64,000 nt of DNA, from positions 62,001 through 126,000 of the forward strand of contig DBGEOK010000119.1 in NCBI GenBank assembly GCA_048370855.1, in the 5' to 3' direction. Under the pieces are notes generated by a model. The model saw only the letters and a list, made by a program, of their open reading frames with translations. It did not search any database and was not told the origin of the DNA. Numbering within the stretch: the first letter of the stretch is position 1; every line of letters begins with the position of its first letter. The stretch is from Limiplasma sp048370855. GTDB lineage: Bacteria > Bacillota > Clostridia > Christensenellales > Aristaeellaceae. Made by a program: the position numbers and the translations under genes. Positions 1 to 7,383 of the stretch are shown here, piece by piece.

Positions 1-139
1 GACCCCGCGCAGCTTGAGCGCCTCCCTTTTGAAGCTGCTGGACGAGCGGGCCGAGCTGGAGCGGGCGCTTCGGGATTATCCGGTTCAGGACGGCACCGAC
101 GCCGTATTTGCGCTCATCGAGGAAGCGGGAATAAAATAG
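1..139 (+). CDS. C-terminal fragment of an unidentified protein
   Basis: An open frame runs in from the left edge and stops at TAG 137-139, giving about 45 residues that end in EEAGIK. The fragment is hydrophilic and probably helical, with no recognisable motif, so no function is proposed. The composition (many Leu, Glu, Arg; GC-rich third positions) matches genuine genes in this window, and a GC-rich hairpin follows 16 bp after the stop. Both points support a real gene end. Confidence 0.55.
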   Translation, partial: TPRSLSASLLKLLDERAELERALRDYPVQDGTDAVFALIEEAGIK

Positions 140-152
140 CGGGCTGAATGCC

Positions 153-186
153 AAAGGCCGCGTGGAGATTGCTCCACGCGGCCCTT
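153..186 (+). terminator. GC-rich hairpin after the first gene
   Basis: A perfect 12-bp stem pairs GGCCGCGTGGAG (156-167) with 172-183 around a 4-nt ATTG loop, just downstream of the stop at 139. No real T-run follows (only CTTGGGTT), so termination by this hairpin is inferred from position and stability. Confidence 0.5.
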
Positions 187-189
187 GGG

Positions 190-511
190 TTGCCGGAATT
201 AGAGAGGATGCGGCGGAAAGGAACGCCCAAAGCTCGCCCTCCAAGGGCTTTGCCATTGGTAACCCTTTTTTGGGCCGTGTTTACGGCCCCAAAAAGCGTT
301 GAGGGTTGAAGGAGCGGGGGGAAGCGGGCCGTGGTTTTGCAATCAATCAGATTAGAGGATTTTGACCGGCTCTCCGAAGCCTTGCGCCTCTACCTGTTTT
401 AGCCGGCGTCGCAAGCCGCCCTTGGCACGCGCGGAACGGCCCGCCTGAGAACGACGCCTGCGTTTCGCCCGACGCTCATTCGGCGCAGAGAGGAGGAAAG
501 GCGGTTCCCGC
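190..511. other. Intergenic region with a stem-loop, no gene seen
   Basis: No credible coding frame lies between the partial gene and the minus-strand permease operon that ends at 512. A long imperfect stem-loop spans about 261-307: AACCC and GGGTT form the outer arms, and TGGGCCGT pairs with ACGGCCCC across a GTTT loop. It is convergently placed and could end transcription from the permease operon, but it lacks a classical T-tail. Confidence 0.4.
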
Positions 512-1354
512 TTACCCCTTGACCGCTCCGGCCGTAACGCCGGAGATAATGTACTTCTGGCAGAAAAGATAGAAGATGATGATGGGCAGAATGCTCAGCA
601 TGATCAACGCCATGGTCGCGCCCAGGTCCACGCTGCCGTAGCTGCCCTGGAGGAATTGAATGTGAATGGGTATGGTGCGGTACAGCGTGCGGTCCAGCAC
701 CAGGTAGGGCAGCAGGTAATCGTTCCACACCCACATGATTTCCAGCACGGCCACGGAAACGAGGATGGGCCTGAGCATGGGGAACACCACGCGGAAGAAG
801 GTGCGCAGCGGGCCGCAGCCGTCGATAGCCGCCGCCTCCTCGATCTCCAGCGGAATGCTTTTGACGAAGCCGACAAACATGAATACCGCCAGGCCCGCGC
901 CAAAGCCCAGATAGATGACCGGAATGGTCCACGGCGTATCCAGGCTTAAATCGTGGGCCGTCTTGGCCAGCGTGAACATGACCATTTGGAAGGGAACGAT
1001 CATGGAGAACACGCACAGATAGTAGACCACCCGCGCAAAGATGTCGTTGACGCGGGAGATGTACCATGCCGCCATCGAGGTACAGATCAGAATGAGCGCG
1101 GACGAAAGGATGGTGATGACAAAGCTGTATGCCGCGGACTGTAAAAATGGATAGCCGCCGAAGGTCATGCCGTTGAGATAATTGTCCCAGCCCATAAACG
1201 TCGCGGCGTTGGGCAGGGCGAAGGTTTCCGTATTGATGGAGGCGTTTGTTTTAAACGAGTTGTACAGCACCACGACGATCGGCATCACGTAGATGATGCA
1301 GATGACCACGAACAGCGCCGACAGCGCGTTTTTCATGATTTGCTCACGGCGCAT
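512..1354 (-). CDS. Sugar ABC transporter permease, MalG/MsmG-like (operon A)
   Basis: A 280-residue inner-membrane permease of the carbohydrate-uptake ABC family. Six hydrophobic segments are visible, and a cytoplasmic EAA-type loop sits near residues 160-185 (IEEAAAIDGCGPLRTFFRVVFP), which docks the ATPase. The C-terminus GAVKG is typical of MalG homologues. The start codon overlaps the stop of the upstream permease as TAATG, and AAGGAGGTG lies about 10 nt upstream, so the two are translationally coupled. It closely resembles the product of 6452-7312 in operon B. No ATPase gene is present here, so a shared MsmK-like ATPase elsewhere is expected. Specificity for a sugar is inferred from the family only. 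Confidence 0.93.
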   Translation of the reverse strand: MRREQIMKNALSALFVVICIIYVMPIVVVLYNSFKTNASINTETFALPNAATFMGWDNYLNGMTFGGYPFLQSAAYSFVITILSSALILICTSMAAWYISRVNDIFARVVYYLCVFSMIVPFQMVMFTLAKTAHDLSLDTPWTIPVIYLGFGAGLAVFMFVGFVKSIPLEIEEAAAIDGCGPLRTFFRVVFPMLRPILVSVAVLEIMWVWNDYLLPYLVLDRTLYRTIPIHIQFLQGSYGSVDLGATMALIMLSILPIIIFYLFCQKYIISGVTAGAVKG

Positions 1355-2256
1355 TACTGCTGCACCTCCTTGGAGTGGGTCGCCCGAAGCTGGATAAGCG
1401 CGATGACAGCGACCAGCACGAAGAACAGCACGGCCTTGGCCTGGCCTACGCCGCGGGAGTTGCTGTTGAGATAAAAGCTGTTGTAGATATTGAGCGCCAG
1501 CATTTCCGTCGTGTGCACGGCGCCCACAAAGGGACGGCCTGCGGTGAGGACAAGGTTCTGATCGAAAAGCTTAAAGCCGTTCGTCAGCGACAGGAAGGTG
1601 CAGATGGTGATGGAGGGCATCACAGTGGGAATGGTGATGTTCCACAGGATATGCCAGCCGTTTGCGCCGTCGATCCTGGCCGCCTCGATCATGTCCTCCG
1701 GCACGGACTGCAGGCCGGCGATGTAAATAATCATCATATAGCCGATCTGCTGCCAGCACATCAGGATAATCAGGCCCCAATAACCATAGGTCGCGTTGAG
1801 CACAATGGCGGTATGATAGCGGGAGAGCACGCCGGCAAAGATGACGGACCAGATATAGCCCAGCACAATGCCGCCGATGAGGTTGGGCATAAAGAACACG
1901 CCGCGGAACAGGTTCGCGCCCCGGATGCCGCGCGTAAGCGCGTAGGCGACGGCGAAGGCCAGCACGTTAATAATGATGAGCGACGATACGGCCACCAGCG
2001 CCGTATACCCGAAGGCATACATGAAGCTTGGGTCCTGAAGCGCCTTTTGGTAGTTGGCAAAGCCGACCCAGGTTGTTTTGCTGGTGATGGTAAACTTGCA
2101 AAAGGATAGGTACAGGCCATGCAAAAACGGCCAGAGGAAACCAATGCAAAACGCTGCGAACGTTGGCAGAAGAAAGATGGCGAAGCATCTTTGGATTGGG
2201 CGCCGGATGAGCTGGGAGTTCACCGCCGCGCTGTTTCGTTGCCTTTTCACTTTCAT
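1354..2256 (-). CDS. Sugar ABC transporter permease, MalF/UgpA-like (operon A)
   Basis: A 300-residue membrane permease paired with the MalG-like subunit just downstream. The EAA loop is visible as IEAARIDGANGWHILWNITIP near residues 205-225, and there are about six membrane segments. The start is set at ATG 2256, with GGAGGAG six nt upstream. The open frame extends further 5' only because it runs into the hairpin element and its duplicated terminator, which is not protein-coding. The gene lies 311 bp downstream of its binding-protein gene, far more than the 84 bp in operon B, because of the inserted element. It is a clear paralogue of the product of 5601-6449. Confidence 0.93.
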   Translation of the reverse strand: MKVKRQRNSAAVNSQLIRRPIQRCFAIFLLPTFAAFCIGFLWPFLHGLYLSFCKFTITSKTTWVGFANYQKALQDPSFMYAFGYTALVAVSSLIIINVLAFAVAYALTRGIRGANLFRGVFFMPNLIGGIVLGYIWSVIFAGVLSRYHTAIVLNATYGYWGLIILMCWQQIGYMMIIYIAGLQSVPEDMIEAARIDGANGWHILWNITIPTVMPSITICTFLSLTNGFKLFDQNLVLTAGRPFVGAVHTTEMLALNIYNSFYLNSNSRGVGQAKAVLFFVLVAVIALIQLRATHSKEVQQ

Positions 2257-2294
2257 GGCCGCTCCTCCACATGCAGTAATGAATGAAACAAAGC

Positions 2295-2322
2295 GGGGAG
2301 CGGGGTCAAGCCCGCTCCCCGT
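2295..2322 (-). repeat. Terminator-like hairpin, distal copy of a 28-bp direct repeat
   Basis: A 28-bp sequence containing the hairpin GGGGAGCGGG/CCCGCTCCCC is identical to 2497-2524. This copy sits between the inserted element and the permease start. On the minus strand it would act as an intra-operon attenuator or 3' stabiliser of the binding-protein mRNA. That role is inferred; the identity of the two copies is seen directly. Confidence 0.85.
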
Positions 2323-2496
2323 AAGACCGTTGACAAACTCATTTTGGAGTGGTTTGGAGGGGCCGAGGCTCCTCCAAATGAAATCGTATCGCCTGGCTTT
2401 GCCAGGCGGGCGGGGAGTTTGCGCCTCTGGCGCAAACATGCCGGCAGTTCTCGTCGTAAAAGCTCGCCGACAGGAGAGCTTTTACGACGCCCTGAG
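2323..2496 (-). mobile_element. Four-hairpin terminator-associated element, copy 1
   Basis: A 174-bp non-coding unit lies between perfect 28-bp direct repeats. Read on the minus strand it holds four hairpins. A 14-bp stem has arms CGTCGTAAAAGCTC and GAGCTTTTACGACG. A 9-bp stem pairs GTTTGCGCC with GGCGCAAAC. A 7-bp stem pairs GCCTGGC with GCCAGGC. A TTTGGAGG/CCTCCAAA stem closes the set. It aligns end to end with 9430-9602, including a 49-bp identical block (2375-2423 here). It has no open frame of its own. It separates a binding-protein gene from its permeases. Whether it is a MITE, a retro-type insertion or a structured RNA cannot be settled by eye. Confidence 0.75.
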
Positions 2497-2524
2497 GGGG
2501 AGCGGGGTCAAGCCCGCTCCCCGT
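2497..2524 (-). repeat. Terminator-like hairpin, proximal copy of a 28-bp direct repeat
   Basis: Identical to 2295-2322 and 43 nt downstream of the binding-protein stop codon. This is where a binding-protein/permease attenuator hairpin is normally found, so it is probably the original site, with the second copy created when the element inserted. Confidence 0.85.
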
Positions 2525-2567
2525 GTACAGCCCCGCGGGCTGCCTAGGTCCTTATGATTTCCTGCGT

Positions 2568-3842
2568 TTACTGGTTGGCGTACTGGTCGGCCCAGCCCTG
2601 CACAAACGCGGTTACCACGTTGTCCCAGGAGCCGCCGGCGGAATACTGCGTCATGGCGTCCACAACGCCCGCGCGCCAGGTGTCTACGTTGGGGGTGTAG
2701 TTAAACGCCCAGCTTACCACGTAGTTGCCGTCCGCGATGTACTTGTTGGCGTCGTTGAAGAACACGTTCTCGGAAGCCTTGGCGGCCTTGAAGGGGATGG
2801 GGCCAAACTGCTCGGCCATCATGGTGGTGCCTTCCTCGGAGGTCACGACCCAGTAGAGGAAGTCCAGGGTGGCCTTCTGATCGGCCTCGGAAGCCTGCGA
2901 GTTCACAGCCCAGCAGTTCTCGGTGCCGCAGCACAGGCCGGCCTTTTCCTCGCCCTCGACTCCGCAGTAAATCGGGATCATGGCCAGGTCGTCCGCCTTC
3001 ATGCCGAAGGTGCCGGTCAGGTTGGCGTATTCCCAAGAGCCGTTCTGGTAGAAGGCGGCCTTGCCCTCGCCAAACTCAGCCTCGGCCTGGTCGCCGGTAG
3101 CGGTCGCAAGCTGGGAGGGTTCGGTGGAGGCGTTGTTGATGTAGAGATCCCAGATGCTCTTGAAATTGTCCATGTACGAACCCTTGATGGTGGCGGGCTG
3201 AGCGGTCACGCCGTCATCGCGGAACTCATAGTACAGGGGCATGTTGGCCAGGTGGCCGGAGAAGCGCCAGGAGGAGGAGCCGTCCATGCCGGAGGAGGTG
3301 AAGGCGTCAAAGCCCAGCTCATCCTTGCGGGCGTGGATGTCTTCCGCAACGGCCTTCAAGGTAGCGAAGTCCTTGATCTCGTCGACGCTGTGGCCGGCTT
3401 TTTCCAGCAGGGCCTTGTTGACGATGATGCCGAAGGCCTCGTAGCAATAGCCGATGCAAAGGGCTTCGCCGTTGGCGCCGTAGAGGTTGAAGTCGTGCGT
3501 GGTCATTTCCTTGTAGAAATCGGTGTCGGTCAGGTCAAGGCAGAAGTCGCCCCAGGTGTCCAAGCCGGCCTGGTTGCCGCACTGGAACAGCGTGGGAGCG
3601 GAAGCGCCCTTGTCCATTTCTGCCGTCAGGGTCTGGGAGTAGGTGCCGGAGGCGGCGGTGACAACCTTGACCTCCACGCCCGTCTGCTCGGTGTAAACCT
3701 TGGCCAGCGCCTGCCAGGCTTCGTCGGCTTCAGGCTTGAAGTTCAGGTAGTAGACCTTGCCGGTTTCCTCGGCGGAGGCGACGACCGTCGCCATGGACAG
3801 CACGAGGCAAAGGGCCAGGAGCAGGGCAAACAATTTTTTCAT
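2568..3842 (-). CDS. Extracellular sugar-binding protein of ABC operon A
   Basis: A 424-residue family-1-type solute-binding protein that would capture a carbohydrate outside the cell and deliver it to the permeases encoded downstream. Residues 1-24 form a signal peptide (MKKLFALLLALCLVLSM, cleavage near ASA/EE). No lipobox cysteine is seen, which is unusual for a Gram-positive binding protein. The mature protein begins KVYYLNFKPEADEAW and keeps the conserved VVTAASGTY and APTLFQ segments shared with its paralogue at 4146. The start at 3842 is preceded by AAGGGG and places the signal peptide correctly; the open frame upstream of it is spurious. It is transcribed from the consensus promoter at 3957-3985. 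The ligand is unknown. Confidence 0.93.
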   Translation of the reverse strand: MKKLFALLLALCLVLSMATVVASAEETGKVYYLNFKPEADEAWQALAKVYTEQTGVEVKVVTAASGTYSQTLTAEMDKGASAPTLFQCGNQAGLDTWGDFCLDLTDTDFYKEMTTHDFNLYGANGEALCIGYCYEAFGIIVNKALLEKAGHSVDEIKDFATLKAVAEDIHARKDELGFDAFTSSGMDGSSSWRFSGHLANMPLYYEFRDDGVTAQPATIKGSYMDNFKSIWDLYINNASTEPSQLATATGDQAEAEFGEGKAAFYQNGSWEYANLTGTFGMKADDLAMIPIYCGVEGEEKAGLCCGTENCWAVNSQASEADQKATLDFLYWVVTSEEGTTMMAEQFGPIPFKAAKASENVFFNDANKYIADGNYVVSWAFNYTPNVDTWRAGVVDAMTQYSAGGSWDNVVTAFVQGWADQYANQ

Positions 3843-3916
3843 GGAAGATACACCCCTTTTCAAGTTCTGCGGCTGTGCGCCGCGGATGGAAGCTAGCATG
3901 CGGGTTCAGGAGGCGC

Positions 3917-3928
3917 GCAATCGTTTGC
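3917..3928. promoter_or_regulatory. LacI-family type operator
   Basis: The palindrome GCAATCGTTTGC, with central CG and GCAA/TTGC arms, has the form of LacI/PurR-family operators. It lies about 20-30 bp downstream of the predicted start of operon A transcription, a repressing position. No LacI gene is in the window, so the regulator is unknown. Confidence 0.5.
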
Positions 3929-3956
3929 ACTTCGCTTCACCCGTACTATGCTATAT

Positions 3957-3985
3957 ATAATACCGTTACTTGTATAAAATGTCAA
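3957..3985 (-). promoter_or_regulatory. Sigma-A promoter of ABC operon A
   Basis: On the minus strand TTGACA (3980-3985) is followed after exactly 17 bp by TATTAT (3957-3962). Transcription would start near 3950, giving a leader of about 108 nt before the binding-protein start at 3842. Confidence 0.8.
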
Positions 3986-4085
3986 GAGAGCTGGATAAAT
4001 TTTGGGCAAGGCGAACGCTATGCCAAATTGGAGCGCATTTTTTTGATGGGATTGGTCAAAGCTGATGTCTGTAAACCTTCCATGA

Positions 4086-4100
4086 TGGAAAACGTTTGGG
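4086..4100. promoter_or_regulatory. Possible LacI/CcpA-type operator on the operon B side
   Basis: The centre AAACGTTT (4090-4097) is perfectly palindromic inside GGAAAACGTTTGGG. It resembles cre-like and LacI-type operators but has weak outer bases. It lies about 50 bp before the operon B start. No convincing sigma-A promoter could be placed for operon B by eye. Confidence 0.3.
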
Positions 4101-4145
4101 CGCGCCCAGCGCCGCAAACGGGGGAATGAAGGAGAGAATTCATCC

Positions 4146-5516
4146 ATGAAAAAGCTGCTCGCAATACTAGCCGCCGCCCTGCTGATTGCCGGAATCGTCA
4201 CCATCTTCAGCGTGGCCGAGCCGGCGCCTGTGGAACCGGCTCCAACCGGATCGGCCCCGACCGGATCGGCTCCCGCCGCGTCCGGGAACGGATCTGTGTA
4301 CTACCTGAACTTTAAGCCTGAACAGGCAACCCAATGGGAGGACCTGGCCAAGCGGTATACGCAGGAAACCGGCGTGCCCGTCACCGTCGTGACCGCCGCT
4401 GCCGGCACCTATGAGGATACGCTCCGCTCCGAGATTGAAAAGTCGGACGCGCCCACCCTCTTCCAGGTCAACGGCCCGGTCGGCTTGAAGACCTGGCGGG
4501 AATACTGCCTGGATTTAAAGGATACCGCGCTGAACGCCAACCTGAAAAACGAGGAGTTCGCCCTGAGCGAAAACGGACAGGTCCTCGCAATCGCCTACGC
4601 GATCGAAACCTACGGCATCATCTACAACAAGACGCTGCTGGAAAAGTATATCGCCATGGAAAACGCCGTCGTCAAATCCGCGGACGATATCAACAGCTTC
4701 GCCACCCTGAAGGCCGTCGCGGAGGATATCCAGGCCCGCAAGGAGGAGCTGGGCGTGAAGGGGGCCTTTACCTCCGCCGGCATGGATTCCAGCTCGGACT
4801 GGCGCTTCAAGACCCATTTGGCCAACATGCCCATTTACTATGAGTATAAGGCTGAGGGGATCAATTCCAGCGAGGCCATCAAGGGCGTTTATCTGGATAA
4901 CTTCAAAAACATCTGGGACCTTTACATCCATAACGCGACCACCGAGCCCGCGCTGATCGGCGCTAAAACCGGGGAGGACGCCGCGTCCGAGTTTGCGCTG
5001 GGAGAGGCTGTTTTTTATCAAAACGGCACCTGGGCGTACAACGACTGCACCGCCGAGGGCTTGACCGACGCCGATTTGGGCATGCTGCCCATCTATATCG
5101 GCGTGGAGGGGGAGGAAAACCAAGGCTTGTGCACCGGTTCGGAAAACTATTGGTGCATCAATCAAAACGCGAAGCCGGAAAATATCGAGGCCACCAAGGC
5201 TTTCCTGGAATGGGTCATCACCAGCGACGAGGGCCGCGATATGCTGAGCAACCAGATGGGCTTTGTTACGCCCTTCAAAACCTTTGACGAGGGGTATTCC
5301 GGCGGCAACGCGCTGCTCAACGCCGCTTCGGATTCCATCGCCGCGGGCAAAACGCCGGTAAGCTGGAGCTTCACCACCATTCCCTCCGAAACCTGGAAGA
5401 ATAACGTGGGCGCGGCCATGCTGGAATATGCCCAGGGCACCGGCCAGTGGGACGCCGTAAAGACGGCCTTTGTAGACGGCTGGGCCGCCGAATACGCCGC
5501 CGCGAATACCCGATAA
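4146..5516 (+). CDS. Extracellular sugar-binding protein of ABC operon B
   Basis: A 456-residue solute-binding protein strongly similar to the product of 2568-3842: both share VYYLNFKPE, VVTAA.GTY, APTLFQ, LATLKAVAEDI and LANMPIYYE-type blocks. The N-terminus MKKLLAILAAALLIAGIVTIF may be an uncleaved membrane anchor or a signal peptide. It is followed by a Pro/Ala/Ser linker with two tandem PTGSA units (about residues 30-48) that operon A lacks. Clear AAGGAGAG precedes ATG 4146. It is divergent from operon A with 303 bp between the starts, and its own permeases follow 84 bp downstream. The duplicated pair suggests two related ligands or differently regulated versions of one uptake system. Confidence 0.93.
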   Translation: MKKLLAILAAALLIAGIVTIFSVAEPAPVEPAPTGSAPTGSAPAASGNGSVYYLNFKPEQATQWEDLAKRYTQETGVPVTVVTAAAGTYEDTLRSEIEKSDAPTLFQVNGPVGLKTWREYCLDLKDTALNANLKNEEFALSENGQVLAIAYAIETYGIIYNKTLLEKYIAMENAVVKSADDINSFATLKAVAEDIQARKEELGVKGAFTSAGMDSSSDWRFKTHLANMPIYYEYKAEGINSSEAIKGVYLDNFKNIWDLYIHNATTEPALIGAKTGEDAASEFALGEAVFYQNGTWAYNDCTAEGLTDADLGMLPIYIGVEGEENQGLCTGSENYWCINQNAKPENIEATKAFLEWVITSDEGRDMLSNQMGFVTPFKTFDEGYSGGNALLNAASDSIAAGKTPVSWSFTTIPSETWKNNVGAAMLEYAQGTGQWDAVKTAFVDGWAAEYAAANTR

Positions 5517-5600
5517 CGCTTGCGGGAATACTTTTGAGGCTGCTGCTGTACGGCGGCGGCCTCTTCACTTTTCCAATACCCGGCTAAAGGGGATGATGGC

Positions 5601-6449
5601 ATGGAACATTACATCAAAAGATACTGGCCCGTTTTCATTTTGCCCACGATGGTCGCTTTCGCCATTGGGTTTCTGGTCCCGTTTGTGATGGGCCTGTACC
5701 TGTCGTTCTGTGATTTTACCACAATCTCCAACGCGGCCTTTGTCGGGTTTGCCAACTACGTGAAAGCGTTTGCGGATTCGTCGGGCGAATTTGTGCACGC
5801 GCTGTGGTATACGGCGCTGTTCGCGGGCCTGTCCACCGTGCTCATCAACCTGTTCGGCCTGACGGTGGCGCTGCTGCTGGTGCGCGGCATTCCCGGCACA
5901 AACCTTTTCCGCACAGTGTTTTTTATGCCGAACCTGATCGGCGGCATCGTGCTTGGCTGGCTGTGGCAGGTGATTATCAACGGCGTGCTGGCTCGCTATG
6001 GGGTCACGGTCGTCACCAACGAGTGGTACGGCTTTTGGGGACTGATGACCGTCATGCTGTGGCAGCAGGCGGGCTATATGATGATTATTTACATTTCGGG
6101 CTTACAATCCATCCCGGCGGAGCTGACAGAGGCGGCGTCAATCGACGGGGCGAGCGCGTGGCAGACCCTGACCCGCGTGAAGCTGCCGATGCTGATGCCG
6201 TCCATTACCATCTGCACCTTTCTGACGCTGACCAACGGGTTTAAGCTGTTCGACCAAAACCTGGCGCTGACCAACGGCATGCCCTCCAACCGTTCGCAGC
6301 TCCTGGCGCTGAATATTTACAGCACGTTTTACGGCCGCACGGGCTGGGCCGGGGCCGGCCAGGCAAAGGCGGTGGTGTTCTGCCTGATCGTGGTGGGCAT
6401 CGCCTTCCTGCAGCTCCGCCTGACCCGTGCCAGGGAGGTGCAGCAATAG
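5601..6449 (+). CDS. Sugar ABC transporter permease, MalF-like (operon B)
   Basis: A 282-residue membrane permease, the second subunit of ABC operon B and paralogue of the product of 1354-2256. Shared stretches include FMPNLIGGIVLG, WQQAGYMMIIYI and the EAA-type loop LTEAASIDGASAWQTLTRV. AAAGGGG lies upstream of ATG 5601. The C-terminus RAREVQQ nearly matches HSKEVQQ of its operon A counterpart. The next permease begins 2 bp after this stop codon, so coupling is likely. Confidence 0.93.
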   Translation: MEHYIKRYWPVFILPTMVAFAIGFLVPFVMGLYLSFCDFTTISNAAFVGFANYVKAFADSSGEFVHALWYTALFAGLSTVLINLFGLTVALLLVRGIPGTNLFRTVFFMPNLIGGIVLGWLWQVIINGVLARYGVTVVTNEWYGFWGLMTVMLWQQAGYMMIIYISGLQSIPAELTEAASIDGASAWQTLTRVKLPMLMPSITICTFLTLTNGFKLFDQNLALTNGMPSNRSQLLALNIYSTFYGRTGWAGAGQAKAVVFCLIVVGIAFLQLRLTRAREVQQ

Positions 6450-6451
6450 CC

Positions 6452-7312
6452 ATGAAGGCAAACGCGAAAAAGCCAAGGGTCCAAAAAGGGCCGCTCAACG
6501 TACTACTGACGGCGATCTTCTCGCTCGTATCGCTTCTGTACGTCTACCCGCTGGCGGTGATGGCGATTAACAGCTTTAAGAAAAAAGCCTACATCAGCCG
6601 CGCTCCCTTTATGCTGCCGGATGAAAAGATGTTTGCCGGCTTCGCAAATTACGAAAACGGCATCCGCATGACCGGCTTTTTTGAGGCGCTTTTGTGGAGC
6701 CTTGTCATCACCGTCCTGTCCGTGTTTGTCATTCTGCTGTTGACCTCCATGTGCGCCTACTTCATCAGCCGGGTACAAAACAGGACGACGAAAACCGTCT
6801 ATATGCTCTGTATCTTTTCCATGGTCGTGCCGTTCCAAATGGTCATGTTTACGCTGTCCAAAATTGCCAATACCCTGGGGCTGAATACGCCGTGGGGCAT
6901 CGTCGTGGTTTACCTCGGCTTTGGCGCTGGGCTGGCCGTCTTTATGTTCACCGGCTATATGAAGGCCTGCCCGATAGCGATTGAAGAATCCGCGATGATT
7001 GACGGCTGCCCGCCGCTTCGCACGTTTTTCAGCGTGGTGCTGCCGATCCTGCAGCCTACCTATATCTCCACCGGCATCCTGGAAACCATGTGGATCTGGA
7101 ACGATTACCTGCTACCCTACCTGGTGCTGGATTTGAAGCGGTTCAAAACCATTCCCATCGCCGTGCAATACCTCAAGGGCGGCTATGGGTCCGTGGATAT
7201 GGGCGCTATGATGGCGATGCTGGTGCTTGCGATTCTTCCGATCATCATTTTTTATCTGTTTTGCCAAAGATATATTGTGAGCGGCGTCATGGCGGGCGCG
7301 GTAAAGGGATAA
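6452..7312 (+). CDS. Sugar ABC transporter permease, MalG-like (operon B)
   Basis: A 286-residue membrane permease with about six hydrophobic segments and the EAA loop IEESAMIDGCPPLRTFFSVV. It ends MAGAVKG, like its operon A paralogue (TAGAVKG). GGGAGGTGCAGC, inside the end of the preceding gene, serves as ribosome-binding site, the same arrangement as in operon A. It is the last gene of operon B. As in operon A, the nucleotide-binding subunit must come from elsewhere in the genome. Confidence 0.93.
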   Translation: MKANAKKPRVQKGPLNVLLTAIFSLVSLLYVYPLAVMAINSFKKKAYISRAPFMLPDEKMFAGFANYENGIRMTGFFEALLWSLVITVLSVFVILLLTSMCAYFISRVQNRTTKTVYMLCIFSMVVPFQMVMFTLSKIANTLGLNTPWGIVVVYLGFGAGLAVFMFTGYMKACPIAIEESAMIDGCPPLRTFFSVVLPILQPTYISTGILETMWIWNDYLLPYLVLDLKRFKTIPIAVQYLKGGYGSVDMGAMMAMLVLAILPIIIFYLFCQRYIVSGVMAGAVKG

Positions 7313-7328
7313 CCCCCTCTTTCAAGGT

Positions 7329-7366
7329 CCGCGCCGGGAGGCGGGGACAAAGCCCCTTTGGCGCGG
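7329..7366. terminator. Nested hairpin between convergent genes
   Basis: CCGCGCC (7329-7335) pairs with GGCGCGG (7360-7366), enclosing a second stem GGGG/CCCC (7343-7346 and 7353-7356). It lies between the ends of operon B and the convergent exporter gene. It has no T-run, so factor-independent termination is uncertain. Confidence 0.4.
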
Positions 7367-7383
7367 CCCGGGCCCGTCCGCCG

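Noticed and set aside
2323..2496. Conventional insertion sequence or group II intron
   Set aside because: Too short, no open frame, no intron domain V sequence, and flanking duplications of 28-42 bp are unlike normal IS target duplications.
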